From positions 1-17,721 of the forward strand of contig CAZYVH010000065.1 in NCBI GenBank assembly GCA_964650905.1: a stretch of 17,721 bases of DNA, given 5' to 3'. Position numbers and translations under genes: made by a program. Positions 1-6,330 of the stretch are shown here, piece after piece (the stretch's first letter is position 1; each line of letters starts with the position of its first letter). This DNA is from SZUA-36 sp964650905 (lineage in GTDB: Bacteria; Pseudomonadota; Gammaproteobacteria; Xanthomonadales; SZUA-36). The notes beneath the pieces are model-generated. The model was given only the letters and a program-made list of their open reading frames with translations, was not told the origin of the DNA and did no database searches.

Positions 1-14
1 CGCCGGGCACACTC

Positions 15-656
15 TCAGGTGTAAACAACATTGCTGGAATTCACAGTTAGCCCGCATATTGCACCAGCCGATAGGCGTATATCCGACGCCGGTCGTTGGC
101 CACGGCATTTGAGTACCCGCACCCGCAGGCCATCCTGATCTGCACTCAACTGTAAACGCAGGGCGGCCGGCGAAGGGCTGGCCGCAGTCGTGTTTCCACA
201 GAATACAAACGCCATGTTTTGCCGGCCTTTTGCGGCCAGTTGTAAGGATCGTGTTTGGGCGAAGGTGAGCTTATCCAGCCAGGCCAGCACGGCGCCGCCC
301 GTTATGCCGCCCAGCGCCTGCTGGCAAGCCCACAGCGATTTCTTCAGGCCGTGTGTGTGCACCAGTAGTAATTTTTCCAGCACCAGGCCATGACCGCAGA
401 GGGTAGGCGGGTAGGGAATCCACGGCGGGTCGATCATGATGGTCCAGTGTTGTGCCTGGCCGAGGTGTGCGAGCGCCGGTAACAACAGGCTCAGTTCACC
501 GCAACCGGGGTTTGCGTGGATGATCTCTGTCAGTGCACCCAGCGGCCAGCCATGGCCGGGCAGGGCGGTGTCCAGGGCCGCGTGGCCAGTACTCAGAACA
601 GCTAAGGCGTGTACACGTTGCCGGCCCCGCCACAGTAAGGGATGATCCAGATTCAT
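15..656 (-). CDS. imuA: ImuA, translesion synthesis accessory protein
   Basis: A 213-residue protein of the ImuA (SulA/RecA-like) family. In the family this small RecA-related protein works with the inactive Y-family polymerase ImuB and the polymerase DnaE2 (ImuC) in SOS mutagenesis. Visible family features are ALDTALPGHGWPLGALTEI at about 27-45, a degenerate P-loop region NPGCGELS at 49-56 that lacks the Walker GKT, the PPWIPYPPTL segment at about 77-86, LWACQQAL at 108-115, and PSPAALRLQL at 161-170. Length is typical. The ATG at 654-656 shares one base with the lexA stop (TAATG), which implies translational coupling and SOS control from the operator upstream of lexA. The stop is at 15-17. 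Only 14 bases remain before the window edge, so the expected imuB cannot be seen. The family call is by remembered sequence pattern and is fairly secure. Confidence 0.88.
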   Translation of the reverse strand: MNLDHPLLWRGRQRVHALAVLSTGHAALDTALPGHGWPLGALTEIIHANPGCGELSLLLPALAHLGQAQHWTIMIDPPWIPYPPTLCGHGLVLEKLLLVHTHGLKKSLWACQQALGGITGGAVLAWLDKLTFAQTRSLQLAAKGRQNMAFVFCGNTTAASPSPAALRLQLSADQDGLRVRVLKCRGQRPASDIRLSAGAICGLTVNSSNVVYT

Positions 657-1288
657 TACAAGCTGGCACGGATAACACCGACACCGAGACCTTCGATGAC
701 CAGTGCCTGACGGCGCAGGTCAATATAGATGGGCTGGAATTCCGGGTTTTCGGGCAGCAGGCTGACCCGGTGGCCGCTACGTTTGAAGCGTTTGACCGTG
801 ACCTCGTCATCCATGCGCGCCACCACGATCTGGCCGTTACGCGCCTCCGGTGTGCGGTGCACCGCCAGCAGGTCGCCATCGAGGATACCGGCATTGCGCA
901 TGCTGCTGCCTTCAACACGCAACAGGTAATGCGGGCGGGGTGAGAACAGGGATGGGTCTACACGGTACTCGTGCTCAATGTTTTCCTGTGCCAGGATCGG
1001 ACTGCCTGCGGCTACCCGTCCGACCAGTGGCACTGGTATGCGCAGTTTGCTGCTGGCAGGCAGCTTGCTGCGGGCGAGCGCGCTCAGGGTGATGTCACGC
1101 GAACGCCCCGCCCCGATATTGAGCATTTGTTTGCTTTCCAATGCCCGCAGATGACTCTGTGCAGCATTGGGTGAACGAAACCCAAAATGTTTTGAAAGTT
1201 CATTCCTTGTTGGAGGAAATCCTTTAGAATCAATATATTTTGATATAAAGGTAAGAATTTCCTTTTGACGTCTTGTCAGTGCTTTCAC
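656..1288 (-). CDS. lexA: LexA repressor, SOS response regulator
   Basis: LexA is a self-cleaving repressor. It binds SOS boxes and, with RecA filaments, cuts itself after DNA damage. I use the GTG at 1286-1288, giving 210 residues, because similarity to E. coli LexA begins exactly there (VKALTRRQKEIL versus MKALTARQQEV). A longer frame opens at a TTG at 1349-1351 but would translate through the operator itself. The N-terminal winged helix carries FPPTRNEL at 24-31 and FGFRSPNAAQSHLRALE at 35-51. The C-terminal S24 domain has cleavage site Ala94-Gly95 (GRVAAG), catalytic Ser129 (GSSM) and Lys166 (VTVKR). The linker between the domains is about 10 residues longer than in E. coli. No strong ribosome site precedes the GTG. 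The stop overlaps imuA by one base, making a lexA-imuA operon. Confidence 0.95.
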   Translation of the reverse strand: MKALTRRQKEILTFISKYIDSKGFPPTRNELSKHFGFRSPNAAQSHLRALESKQMLNIGAGRSRDITLSALARSKLPASSKLRIPVPLVGRVAAGSPILAQENIEHEYRVDPSLFSPRPHYLLRVEGSSMRNAGILDGDLLAVHRTPEARNGQIVVARMDDEVTVKRFKRSGHRVSLLPENPEFQPIYIDLRRQALVIEGLGVGVIRASL

Positions 1289-1315
1289 GGTGGTATTGTC
1301 CAGTTCTGCTTTCAA

Positions 1316-1335
1316 TACTATAAATATATACAGTA
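1316..1335. promoter_or_regulatory. LexA operator (SOS box) of lexA-imuA
   Basis: The 20-bp site TACTATAAATATATACAGTA matches the gammaproteobacterial SOS box (CTGT-N8-ACAG, AT-rich centre). One half-site is perfect (ACAG) and the other is CTAT. It lies 27 bp upstream of the lexA GTG, as expected for autorepression. On the minus strand a -35-like TTGATG lies at 1353-1358, which would put the -10 element inside the operator; this promoter assignment is weak. The site also sits just past the stop of the upstream DUF2461 gene, so lexA probably has its own promoter. Confidence 0.9.
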
Positions 1336-1354
1336 ATGGACTTGCCTGCAAGCA

Positions 1355-2041
1355 TCAAATCCCGATGTCAAGTGCCGTGGCGACAAGCCGGTTGAGTTTG
1401 CCCGCGGTGTGGAAGGCCTCCGCGGTTGCTGCCACCAGTTGTGTGCTGAGCGCCAATTCCGCAACGGCGGTCTGCATCAGGTAAAAGCTCTTACGTTTGA
1501 GATCATCAAGATGCGGGCTGTCGGGTCCGTAACCATGTGGCGGGCGTTTGAGTGATTCTCCCTGGATACCGCCGGCGCGTTGAACAGCGGTGGATCTTTT
1601 CAGTTTTCCCCACGCCGATGGGTTGTCGGCGATAAATTCACGAATCAGACCCAGTTGTTTCGCGGGTGGGCGCCAGATGCCACCGCCGAAACGCACGCCG
1701 TCAGTGTCGATGTGTACATAAAATCCGGGTGCATGTGCGTCGCGACCGGCCACATGTCTGAAATGGCAAGCTGCGTGGGTCTTAAAGGGGGTCTTGTCTT
1801 TGGAAAACCGGATATCGCGGTAGATACGGAACATTGAGCCACCGTGGGGTCGGGGGTCTGCCTTGTAACAATTGGAAATCTGCTTCAGAGCGGGTGCAAT
1901 TGCAACAATGAATTCACCCATTGGGGTTAGCACCGACTCAAGGTAGCGGGTTTTGTTGGCAGCGAACCATGCACGGTTGTTGTTGTTTTTCAAAACCTCG
2001 AAAAAATCGAAGAAGTCAGCCGGAAAACCATTGAATGCCAT
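1355..2041 (-). CDS. DUF2461 (TIGR02453) family protein
   Basis: A 228-residue protein of the DUF2461/TIGR02453 family, whose function is not established. Recognisable family features are the opening FxGFPADFFDFFEVLKNNNNRAWF at about 3-26, NKTRY at 29-33, the MFRIYRDIRFSKDKTPFKTH block near 70-89, and GFYVHIDTDGVRFGGGIWRPP near 106-126. No signal peptide or membrane segment is evident, so it is probably cytoplasmic. The ATG at 2039-2041 fits the family start, but no Shine-Dalgarno sequence precedes it. It stands between the tgpA operon (189 bp upstream) and lexA. The lexA promoter overlaps its 3' end, so there is no evidence that it belongs to the SOS operon. The family call is good and the function is unknown. 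Confidence 0.85.
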   Translation of the reverse strand: MAFNGFPADFFDFFEVLKNNNNRAWFAANKTRYLESVLTPMGEFIVAIAPALKQISNCYKADPRPHGGSMFRIYRDIRFSKDKTPFKTHAACHFRHVAGRDAHAPGFYVHIDTDGVRFGGGIWRPPAKQLGLIREFIADNPSAWGKLKRSTAVQRAGGIQGESLKRPPHGYGPDSPHLDDLKRKSFYLMQTAVAELALSTQLVAATAEAFHTAGKLNRLVATALDIGI

Positions 2042-2096
2042 GATTCAGGGATGCTGAAGATTAATGGGGATACGGGCAAAAACCATAGTATGACTC

Positions 2097-2154
2097 GCCT
2101 GCATATTTCACCAGTATCCTGGAGGTTTGGTTCCGACTGGTGAATTATGCAGGC
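2097..2154. repeat. Long intergenic inverted repeat (19-bp arms)
   Basis: Arms 2097-2115 (GCCTGCATATTTCACCAGT) and 2136-2154 (ACTGGTGAATTATGCAGGC) are reverse complements at 18 of 19 positions, with a 20-nt loop at 2116-2135. The element lies between tgpA and DUF2461 and overlaps no credible gene. In RNA it would fold into a very stable hairpin. No T-tract directly follows on either strand; the nearest on the minus strand is T5 at 2078-2082, 14 nt past the arm. A canonical terminator is therefore not supported. It may be a miniature or remnant mobile element, a repeat family member or a regulator site. Confidence 0.85.
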
Positions 2155-2197
2155 TAGCGCCGGTAGTAATGTTCATATATCCCATGAAATTCCTTGT

Positions 2198-2223
2198 AGA
2201 CGACCTCGCAGTGTTGGGCGTCT
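2198..2223 (-). other. Small hairpin just downstream of tgpA
   Basis: Arms 2198-2205 and 2216-2223 pair at 7 of 8 positions around a 10-nt loop. On the transcribed minus strand this hairpin begins 7 nt after the tgpA stop. There is no U-run behind it, so it could be a 3'-end stabilising hairpin or a poor terminator, or it could be chance. Confidence 0.35.
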
Positions 2224-2230
2224 GATAAAC

Positions 2231-4234
2231 CTACGATGTCACCCGAGGGTGAAAACGCTGGATCAGTGCTTTCAGTTTAACCCGATCACCACCGTGTCGC
2301 GAATATCTGCACAAGGTGTACAGTTCAACGATCTGCTGGATATCGTCAGTTGCCTGTATTAATTGACGGCTGGCGAAGGCTGCAAGTTCCTTCGGCGCCA
2401 TCGAAGGCGTTGCCCTGGCACCGGCTTTGCCAAGTTTCAGTGAAAACTTCTGCCACAGACGTACGATGTGGTCCTGTTTGCGTGATGAACGGAATTTGGT
2501 GAACAACGGTAATAAGAATGACACAGCCGTGATGGCCACAAAAACGGCTGCAATCAATGCAATAACTAACTTGGTGGCATCGAAAACTCCCCAGCCAAAT
2601 CGTGAAAACAGCCGTGACTGTCTATCAGAATTAAAGGCGATAATCCAGTTGTTCCAGCCCCGTTGCAGCAGGTCAAATGTATTCCGGGCGTTACGTAACC
2701 AGGTGAAATCCAGCATGTGGCGGCGTTGCGCCAGTAAGTCCATGGCACCCTGTTCGACCCGTTGCGGGGCAACCGCGGCTGTTGGGTCAATACGTGTCCA
2801 GCCCGACCCTCTGATCCATACCTCAGACCAGGCGTGGGCATCAGATTGTCTGACCAGTAAATAGCCACCAAGCTCACTATACCAGCCACCCTGGTAACCG
2901 GTGACAACCCGGGCCGGGATGCCCGCCATGCGCATCATGACGGTAAAGGCGGAGGCGTAGTGTTCACAAAAACCCCTGTGCGTATCGAACAGAAACTCAT
3001 CAACCGTGTGCTTGCTCAGTTGCGGTGGGTTGAGTGTGTAATAAAATTCCTGCTGGTTGAAGTAGTCCAGGGCCCTTTGCACCAGAGCTGTATCACTGCT
3101 CGCCTGTGAGCGCCAGTCAGCGATCATCGCGGCCGTCCTGGGGTTAAAACCCTGTGGTAGTTCCAGGGCAGCCCTTCGCAGGGTTTGTTTCAGTTGTGGA
3201 CTATCAATGAAATCCGGGTCCGAACCCACGGTAAACTCACGTAGTTGTGTGATCGGCCGCCGGGCAAGTAGTTGGTAGTCCATATTCAAATAAGTACCTG
3301 GCGGAAGTAAAGCAGGATAATCCAGTGCGAACAGCCAGCGTTGTTCTGTAGGCTCGATCTGCATGGTATAACGAAAAGGCGCGTACTCTGGGTCCGGTTT
3401 GCTGTCCGCGCCCAGGTTTCTGCTGAGGTAACTGATGTTCCACGTACGACCGTCAAAGTCCCAGAATACCGGTCCGCGCCAGTAGAGTTCGCTGTGTCGG
3501 GGTATGTTGCCTGCAAACTGTACACGAAAAGCGGGTGAATCGTCCATGAACAGGTTCTGGATGGAACCTGGTGACATGGAGTCCGACAGGCCGGAGCGTG
3601 CATCGAGTGCGTTTTCGGGCAGCCCCCACAACGGGCTTCCCCAGCGTGGGAACAGCAGGAACAGGGCCAGGCCGACCGGTAGTGCGAATACCAGGAGACG
3701 GACACCGAAACCAAGTTCAGTAAACAGGCTACGGTCTGTTTTCGGTGCTTCGCCGAGGTCCTCATAGGCTTCCCTGCGTTGCAGGAACATTAATGCGATC
3801 AATGCACTGAGCAGGCATGCGATCATGTAAAAAACCATCAGAATACCCTGTGTAAACAGAAATTGTGTCGCGCACAGGAACAGGCTCAGACTGGCGACAA
3901 TGCGTGCATCACGGGTACTGAAGGTTTCCAGCAATTTCATCGATAGCATCATGACCAGCAGGCTCACTGCGGCACGTCTGCCCATCAGTCCGCCATAAGT
4001 GAGGACCAATGCGGTCACCGCAAATGCGGTTGCCAGGACCCTTAAAAACATTGGCATGGTCTTCCAGTTGCGCACCTCGGCCAGCAGACGCCAGGCGATT
4101 GGCAACAAGGTAATGGGACCCAGACTCACGGGCATGCTCTTTAGCTGTGGTGACATGCTAATCACCAAAGTGGCAATCACCCAAAATATTCCCAGACGAT
4201 TAACCGGTGTATTTGTCTTTTCCTTTGTGCTCAT
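2231..4234 (-). CDS. tgpA: TgpA-type membrane transglutaminase (DUF3488/DUF4129)
   Basis: A 667-residue inner-membrane protein with the architecture and length of Pseudomonas aeruginosa TgpA. Hydrophobic segments fill the N-terminus (about 14-29, 36-52, 63-82, 86-101, 112-127, 130-150, 173-196). A large periplasmic transglutaminase-like domain follows, with a last membrane segment at about 556-578 and a cytoplasmic C-terminal DUF4129 region. The Cys-His-Asp triad is visible: Cys423 in RGFCEHYA, His467 in SDAHAWSEVW and Asp483 in RIDPTA. The natural substrate is not settled; a periplasmic or cell-envelope role is inferred from topology. Its ATG overlaps the DUF58 stop as ATGA, so the two are translationally coupled. 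It is the last gene of moxR-DUF58-tgpA, an arrangement also known in Pseudomonas. No active-site residue is missing. Confidence 0.93.
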   Translation of the reverse strand: MSTKEKTNTPVNRLGIFWVIATLVISMSPQLKSMPVSLGPITLLPIAWRLLAEVRNWKTMPMFLRVLATAFAVTALVLTYGGLMGRRAAVSLLVMMLSMKLLETFSTRDARIVASLSLFLCATQFLFTQGILMVFYMIACLLSALIALMFLQRREAYEDLGEAPKTDRSLFTELGFGVRLLVFALPVGLALFLLFPRWGSPLWGLPENALDARSGLSDSMSPGSIQNLFMDDSPAFRVQFAGNIPRHSELYWRGPVFWDFDGRTWNISYLSRNLGADSKPDPEYAPFRYTMQIEPTEQRWLFALDYPALLPPGTYLNMDYQLLARRPITQLREFTVGSDPDFIDSPQLKQTLRRAALELPQGFNPRTAAMIADWRSQASSDTALVQRALDYFNQQEFYYTLNPPQLSKHTVDEFLFDTHRGFCEHYASAFTVMMRMAGIPARVVTGYQGGWYSELGGYLLVRQSDAHAWSEVWIRGSGWTRIDPTAAVAPQRVEQGAMDLLAQRRHMLDFTWLRNARNTFDLLQRGWNNWIIAFNSDRQSRLFSRFGWGVFDATKLVIALIAAVFVAITAVSFLLPLFTKFRSSRKQDHIVRLWQKFSLKLGKAGARATPSMAPKELAAFASRQLIQATDDIQQIVELYTLCRYSRHGGDRVKLKALIQRFHPRVTS

Positions 4235-5076
4235 TGTTCAAACAACGCCAGCATTTCCAGACACTGCAAACGATGTTCCACACCATTGGCGGGTGCCAGT
4301 TGCTGCTTGGGCAACCTTAGGCTGTAGGCCAGTTGTTTGTGGTCAGCCATGATGACCCATGCCGTGAGTATCGACAGACGTGTTTCCACGTCTAAATCCG
4401 GCAGCAAATACCAGTCCAGTTCACAGGCTTCTTCCCATGGGGTTTCCATTTCCAGGCTGTAGAGCTCATTGTGACGTGCGCTGGCGCGCCAGGCGATCCT
4501 TTGCAGTGAATCCCCCGGCTGGTACTTGCGCAGACCGTGTACCTGATCACCATCCCCTTTTCGGGCCAGCCCAGATTGTCCCTGACCGGTTTTTGGCAAA
4601 GGTGGTGCATACCGGGCCGGGGCGGGATAGACCAGGCAGCGGACGTCTGTGAATATCCAAGACCAGGCTTTGAACAAGCCCAATGGAAANNNNNNNNNNN
4701 NNNNNNNNNNNNNNNNNNNNNNNNNNNNNNNNNNNNNNNNNNNNNNNNNNNNNNNNNNNNNNNNNNNNNNNNNNNNNNNNNNNNNNNNNGTGGTTAACTG
4801 GGCAATGGTAGCCAGCAAAAAAACCAGCATCAGCGCCATATTATTATTAAAGTTGAGACCGCCCAGCGCCATGAAAAACAGCATCACACCAAAGCCCAGC
4901 CCGAAACGCGTGGGTAAAACAAAAACATGTCTATACTGCAACTCAAAGGGCAATGTCATCGGTGCACGTTTGGCACGGATACGCTGCTTGATCCAGTTCT
5001 CGAAGATATTTTTTTGAGGTATGAACCAGCGGTACGATTTTTGCAGCGCGATGACAGCGGATTTCCGGGGGCTCAT
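4231..5076 (-). CDS. DUF58 domain protein, interrupted by an assembly gap
   Basis: A member of the DUF58 family, usually encoded between a MoxR ATPase and a TgpA transglutaminase, as here. Two membrane segments are seen near residues 56-74 and 78-95 around the family motif GGLNFNNN. The DUF58 signature is GDGDQVHGLRKYQPGDSLQRIAWR, followed by SARHNEL. The gap at 4690-4789 removes the middle, normally a beta-rich stretch between the second membrane segment and FPLGLFKAW. In relatives as I recall them this stretch is roughly 80 residues, but only about 33 codons are represented by N, so the true gene is longer. The ATG at 5074-5076 follows the moxR stop by 13 nt, with AGAGG very close to it. 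The stop overlaps the tgpA start. A partner or scaffold role for MoxR is inferred from context. Confidence 0.87.
   Translation of the reverse strand: MSPRKSAVIALQKSYRWFIPQKNIFENWIKQRIRAKRAPMTLPFELQYRHVFVLPTRFGLGFGVMLFFMALGGLNFNNNMALMLVFLLATIAQLTXXXXXXXXXXXXXXXXXXXXXXXXXXXXXXXXXXFPLGLFKAWSWIFTDVRCLVYPAPARYAPPLPKTGQGQSGLARKGDGDQVHGLRKYQPGDSLQRIAWRASARHNELYSLEMETPWEEACELDWYLLPDLDVETRLSILTAWVIMADHKQLAYSLRLPKQQLAPANGVEHRLQCLEMLALFEQ
4690..4789. other. Assembly gap of 100 N inside DUF58
   Basis: A run of exactly 100 N. This round number is the usual placeholder for a gap of unknown size. Coding sequence continues on both sides in the same frame, but the number of codons is too small for the family, so the frame match should not be read as the real length. 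Confidence 0.97.
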
Positions 5077-5089
5077 AGCCTCTGGATAC

Positions 5090-6046
5090 CTATGGTATGG
5101 CGACCTGGTTCAGCAGACCGGATATCTGCTCATCGACCGAGTTTTCCATACCATGCGGGACGGCCATGCGGTGACGTGCCAACGATGGAAAAACAGCCTT
5201 GACATCATCCGGGGTGGCAAAATCCCTGCCATCAAGAAACGCAAAAGCCTTGCAACATTGAAGCAGGGCTATCCCTGCGCGTGGTGACAGGCCGGTTTCA
5301 AACCAGCGGCTGTTGCGGGTTTCGCTCAACAGTGCCTGGACGTAATCGAGCAAGGCGTCACTGGCGTGCACCTTCTGGCAGCCATGATGGAGTGTCAAAA
5401 CATCATCCGGGCTCATGCAGGGCCTGGTGTCCTGTAAAACAGCAGCACGGTCCCGGGCGGTGAGCAGTTCACGTTCCACCTCGGGCTCCGGAAATCCCAG
5501 CGAGATACTTAACAGGAATCGGTCAAGCTGGGAATCGGGCAGGGGGAAAGTACCCACCAGGTCCAGAGGATTTTGTGTGGCGATAACAAAAAATGGTTTT
5601 GGCAGAATATGGGTTGAACCCTCAATAGTTACCTGGCCTTCCGCCATGGCTTCCAGCAATGCACTCTGGGATTTGGGTGTCGCGCGGTTGATCTCATCTG
5701 CAAGCACCAGTTCCGCAAAAATGGGCCCGGGATGGAATTCAAATTTTTCCTGGTCACGGCGGTAAATTGAGACACCAAGGATGTCGGCAGGCAGCAGATC
5801 ACTGGTGAACTGGATACGTTGATAGCGGGCGCCAATGACGGTTGCAAGTGCGTGTGCCAATGTGGTTTTACCGACACCGGGTAAATCCTCGATCAAAAGA
5901 TGGCCACGCGCCAACAGGCAGCTAAAAGCCAGTTTAATTTGCTGCTCTTTGCCCAGGATGATGCTATTGACGGTATTGACTGCTTCTTGCAGACGGCTCA
6001 GCCTGTCGTTGGACAGGGAAGATTTCTCCAGTGATATCTCGGTCAT
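5090..6046 (-). CDS. MoxR-family AAA+ ATPase
   Basis: A 318-residue MoxR-type AAA+ ATPase, presumed to act as a chaperone-like remodeller for products of its operon. Motifs numbered from the chosen start are: P-loop EDLPGVGKT at 53-61 with Lys60; the segment QFTSDLLPADILG at about 79-91; Walker B LVLADE at 113-118; INRATPKSQSALLEAM just after it; and sensor-1 Asn159 in ATQNP. A C-terminal lid domain follows (SPRAGIALL). I chose the ATG at 6044-6046 because AGGAAG (6056-6061) lies 9 nt upstream. An in-frame ATG eight codons earlier (6068-6070) has no ribosome site. This is the first gene of moxR-DUF58-tgpA. No von Willebrand A gene accompanies the set in this window. Confidence 0.93.
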   Translation of the reverse strand: MTEISLEKSSLSNDRLSRLQEAVNTVNSIILGKEQQIKLAFSCLLARGHLLIEDLPGVGKTTLAHALATVIGARYQRIQFTSDLLPADILGVSIYRRDQEKFEFHPGPIFAELVLADEINRATPKSQSALLEAMAEGQVTIEGSTHILPKPFFVIATQNPLDLVGTFPLPDSQLDRFLLSISLGFPEPEVERELLTARDRAAVLQDTRPCMSPDDVLTLHHGCQKVHASDALLDYVQALLSETRNSRWFETGLSPRAGIALLQCCKAFAFLDGRDFATPDDVKAVFPSLARHRMAVPHGMENSVDEQISGLLNQVAIP

Positions 6047-6055
6047 GGCTTCATG

Positions 6056-6061
6056 CTTCCT
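6056..6061 (-). promoter_or_regulatory. Ribosome binding site deciding the moxR start
   Basis: On the minus strand AGGAAG lies 9 nt before the ATG at 6044-6046. It falls inside the extension that would be coding if the earlier ATG (6068-6070) were used, and so favours the shorter protein. Confidence 0.6.
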
Positions 6062-6168
6062 GAAGTTCATCGACGAGAGCTGTGCAAATTACATCGTTAC
6101 CACCTTCGCAAGGCTTGCACTGCCTGTTCTTTGTTCGATTCATATCCGGCTCCCTGGATAATTTTTAC

Positions 6169-6174
6169 AGTATA
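6169..6174 (-). promoter_or_regulatory. Possible extended -10 promoter for moxR operon
   Basis: On the minus strand the sequence reads TGGTATACT, an extended -10 (TGN plus TATACT), about 120 nt upstream of the moxR ATG. No good -35 is seen at 16-18 bp, which fits an extended -10 promoter. Transcription would run leftward into moxR-DUF58-tgpA. This is from pattern only. Confidence 0.35.
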
Positions 6175-6196
6175 CCAGTGAAAGCAAAAGGCCCGA

Positions 6197-6214
6197 GGCT
6201 AATTACATTTAGCC
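6197..6214. promoter_or_regulatory. Dyad GGCTAA-N6-TTAGCC in divergent region
   Basis: A perfect 6+6 bp inverted repeat with a 6-bp spacer lies in the 284-bp region between moxR and the patatin gene. It sits at and upstream of the -35 position of the candidate moxR promoter. Size and place fit a dimeric regulator site, but I cannot name one. A short dyad can also occur by chance. Confidence 0.35.
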
Positions 6215-6241
6215 AGTTGCCATGCCTTAAAATTACAACAC

Positions 6242-6270
6242 GTGAACAAAACAATTAACCCGGCTACAAT
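6242..6270 (+). promoter_or_regulatory. Weak candidate promoter for the patatin gene
   Basis: GTGAAC (6242-6247) and TACAAT (6265-6270) are spaced by 17 bp, about 60 nt before the patatin ATG. The -10 is good and the -35 is poor. Confidence 0.3.
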
Positions 6271-6330
6271 TCCTGCAATAACATCACCTGTGATACGGTC
6301 CACTGGAAACGTAAGCCATGGTCCCTTGCT

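Noticed and set aside
496..943. Overlapping open frames on both strands across the lexA/imuA junction
   Set aside because: Both strands are open by composition only. lexA and imuA explain the region with conserved motifs and linked start and stop.
1355..2041. DUF2461 gene as a member of the lexA SOS operon
   Set aside because: The LexA operator lies downstream of this gene's stop, so it controls lexA-imuA only. No SOS box was seen upstream of 2041.
2097..2154. Integron attC site for the long palindrome
   Set aside because: The arms lack RYYYAAC/GTTRRRY core sites at their ends and there is no gene-cassette context or integrase.
3286..3765. 159-residue minus-strand open frame inside tgpA
   Set aside because: It lies in another frame of a well-supported gene, has Cys/Ser/His-rich low-information sequence and no recognisable domain.
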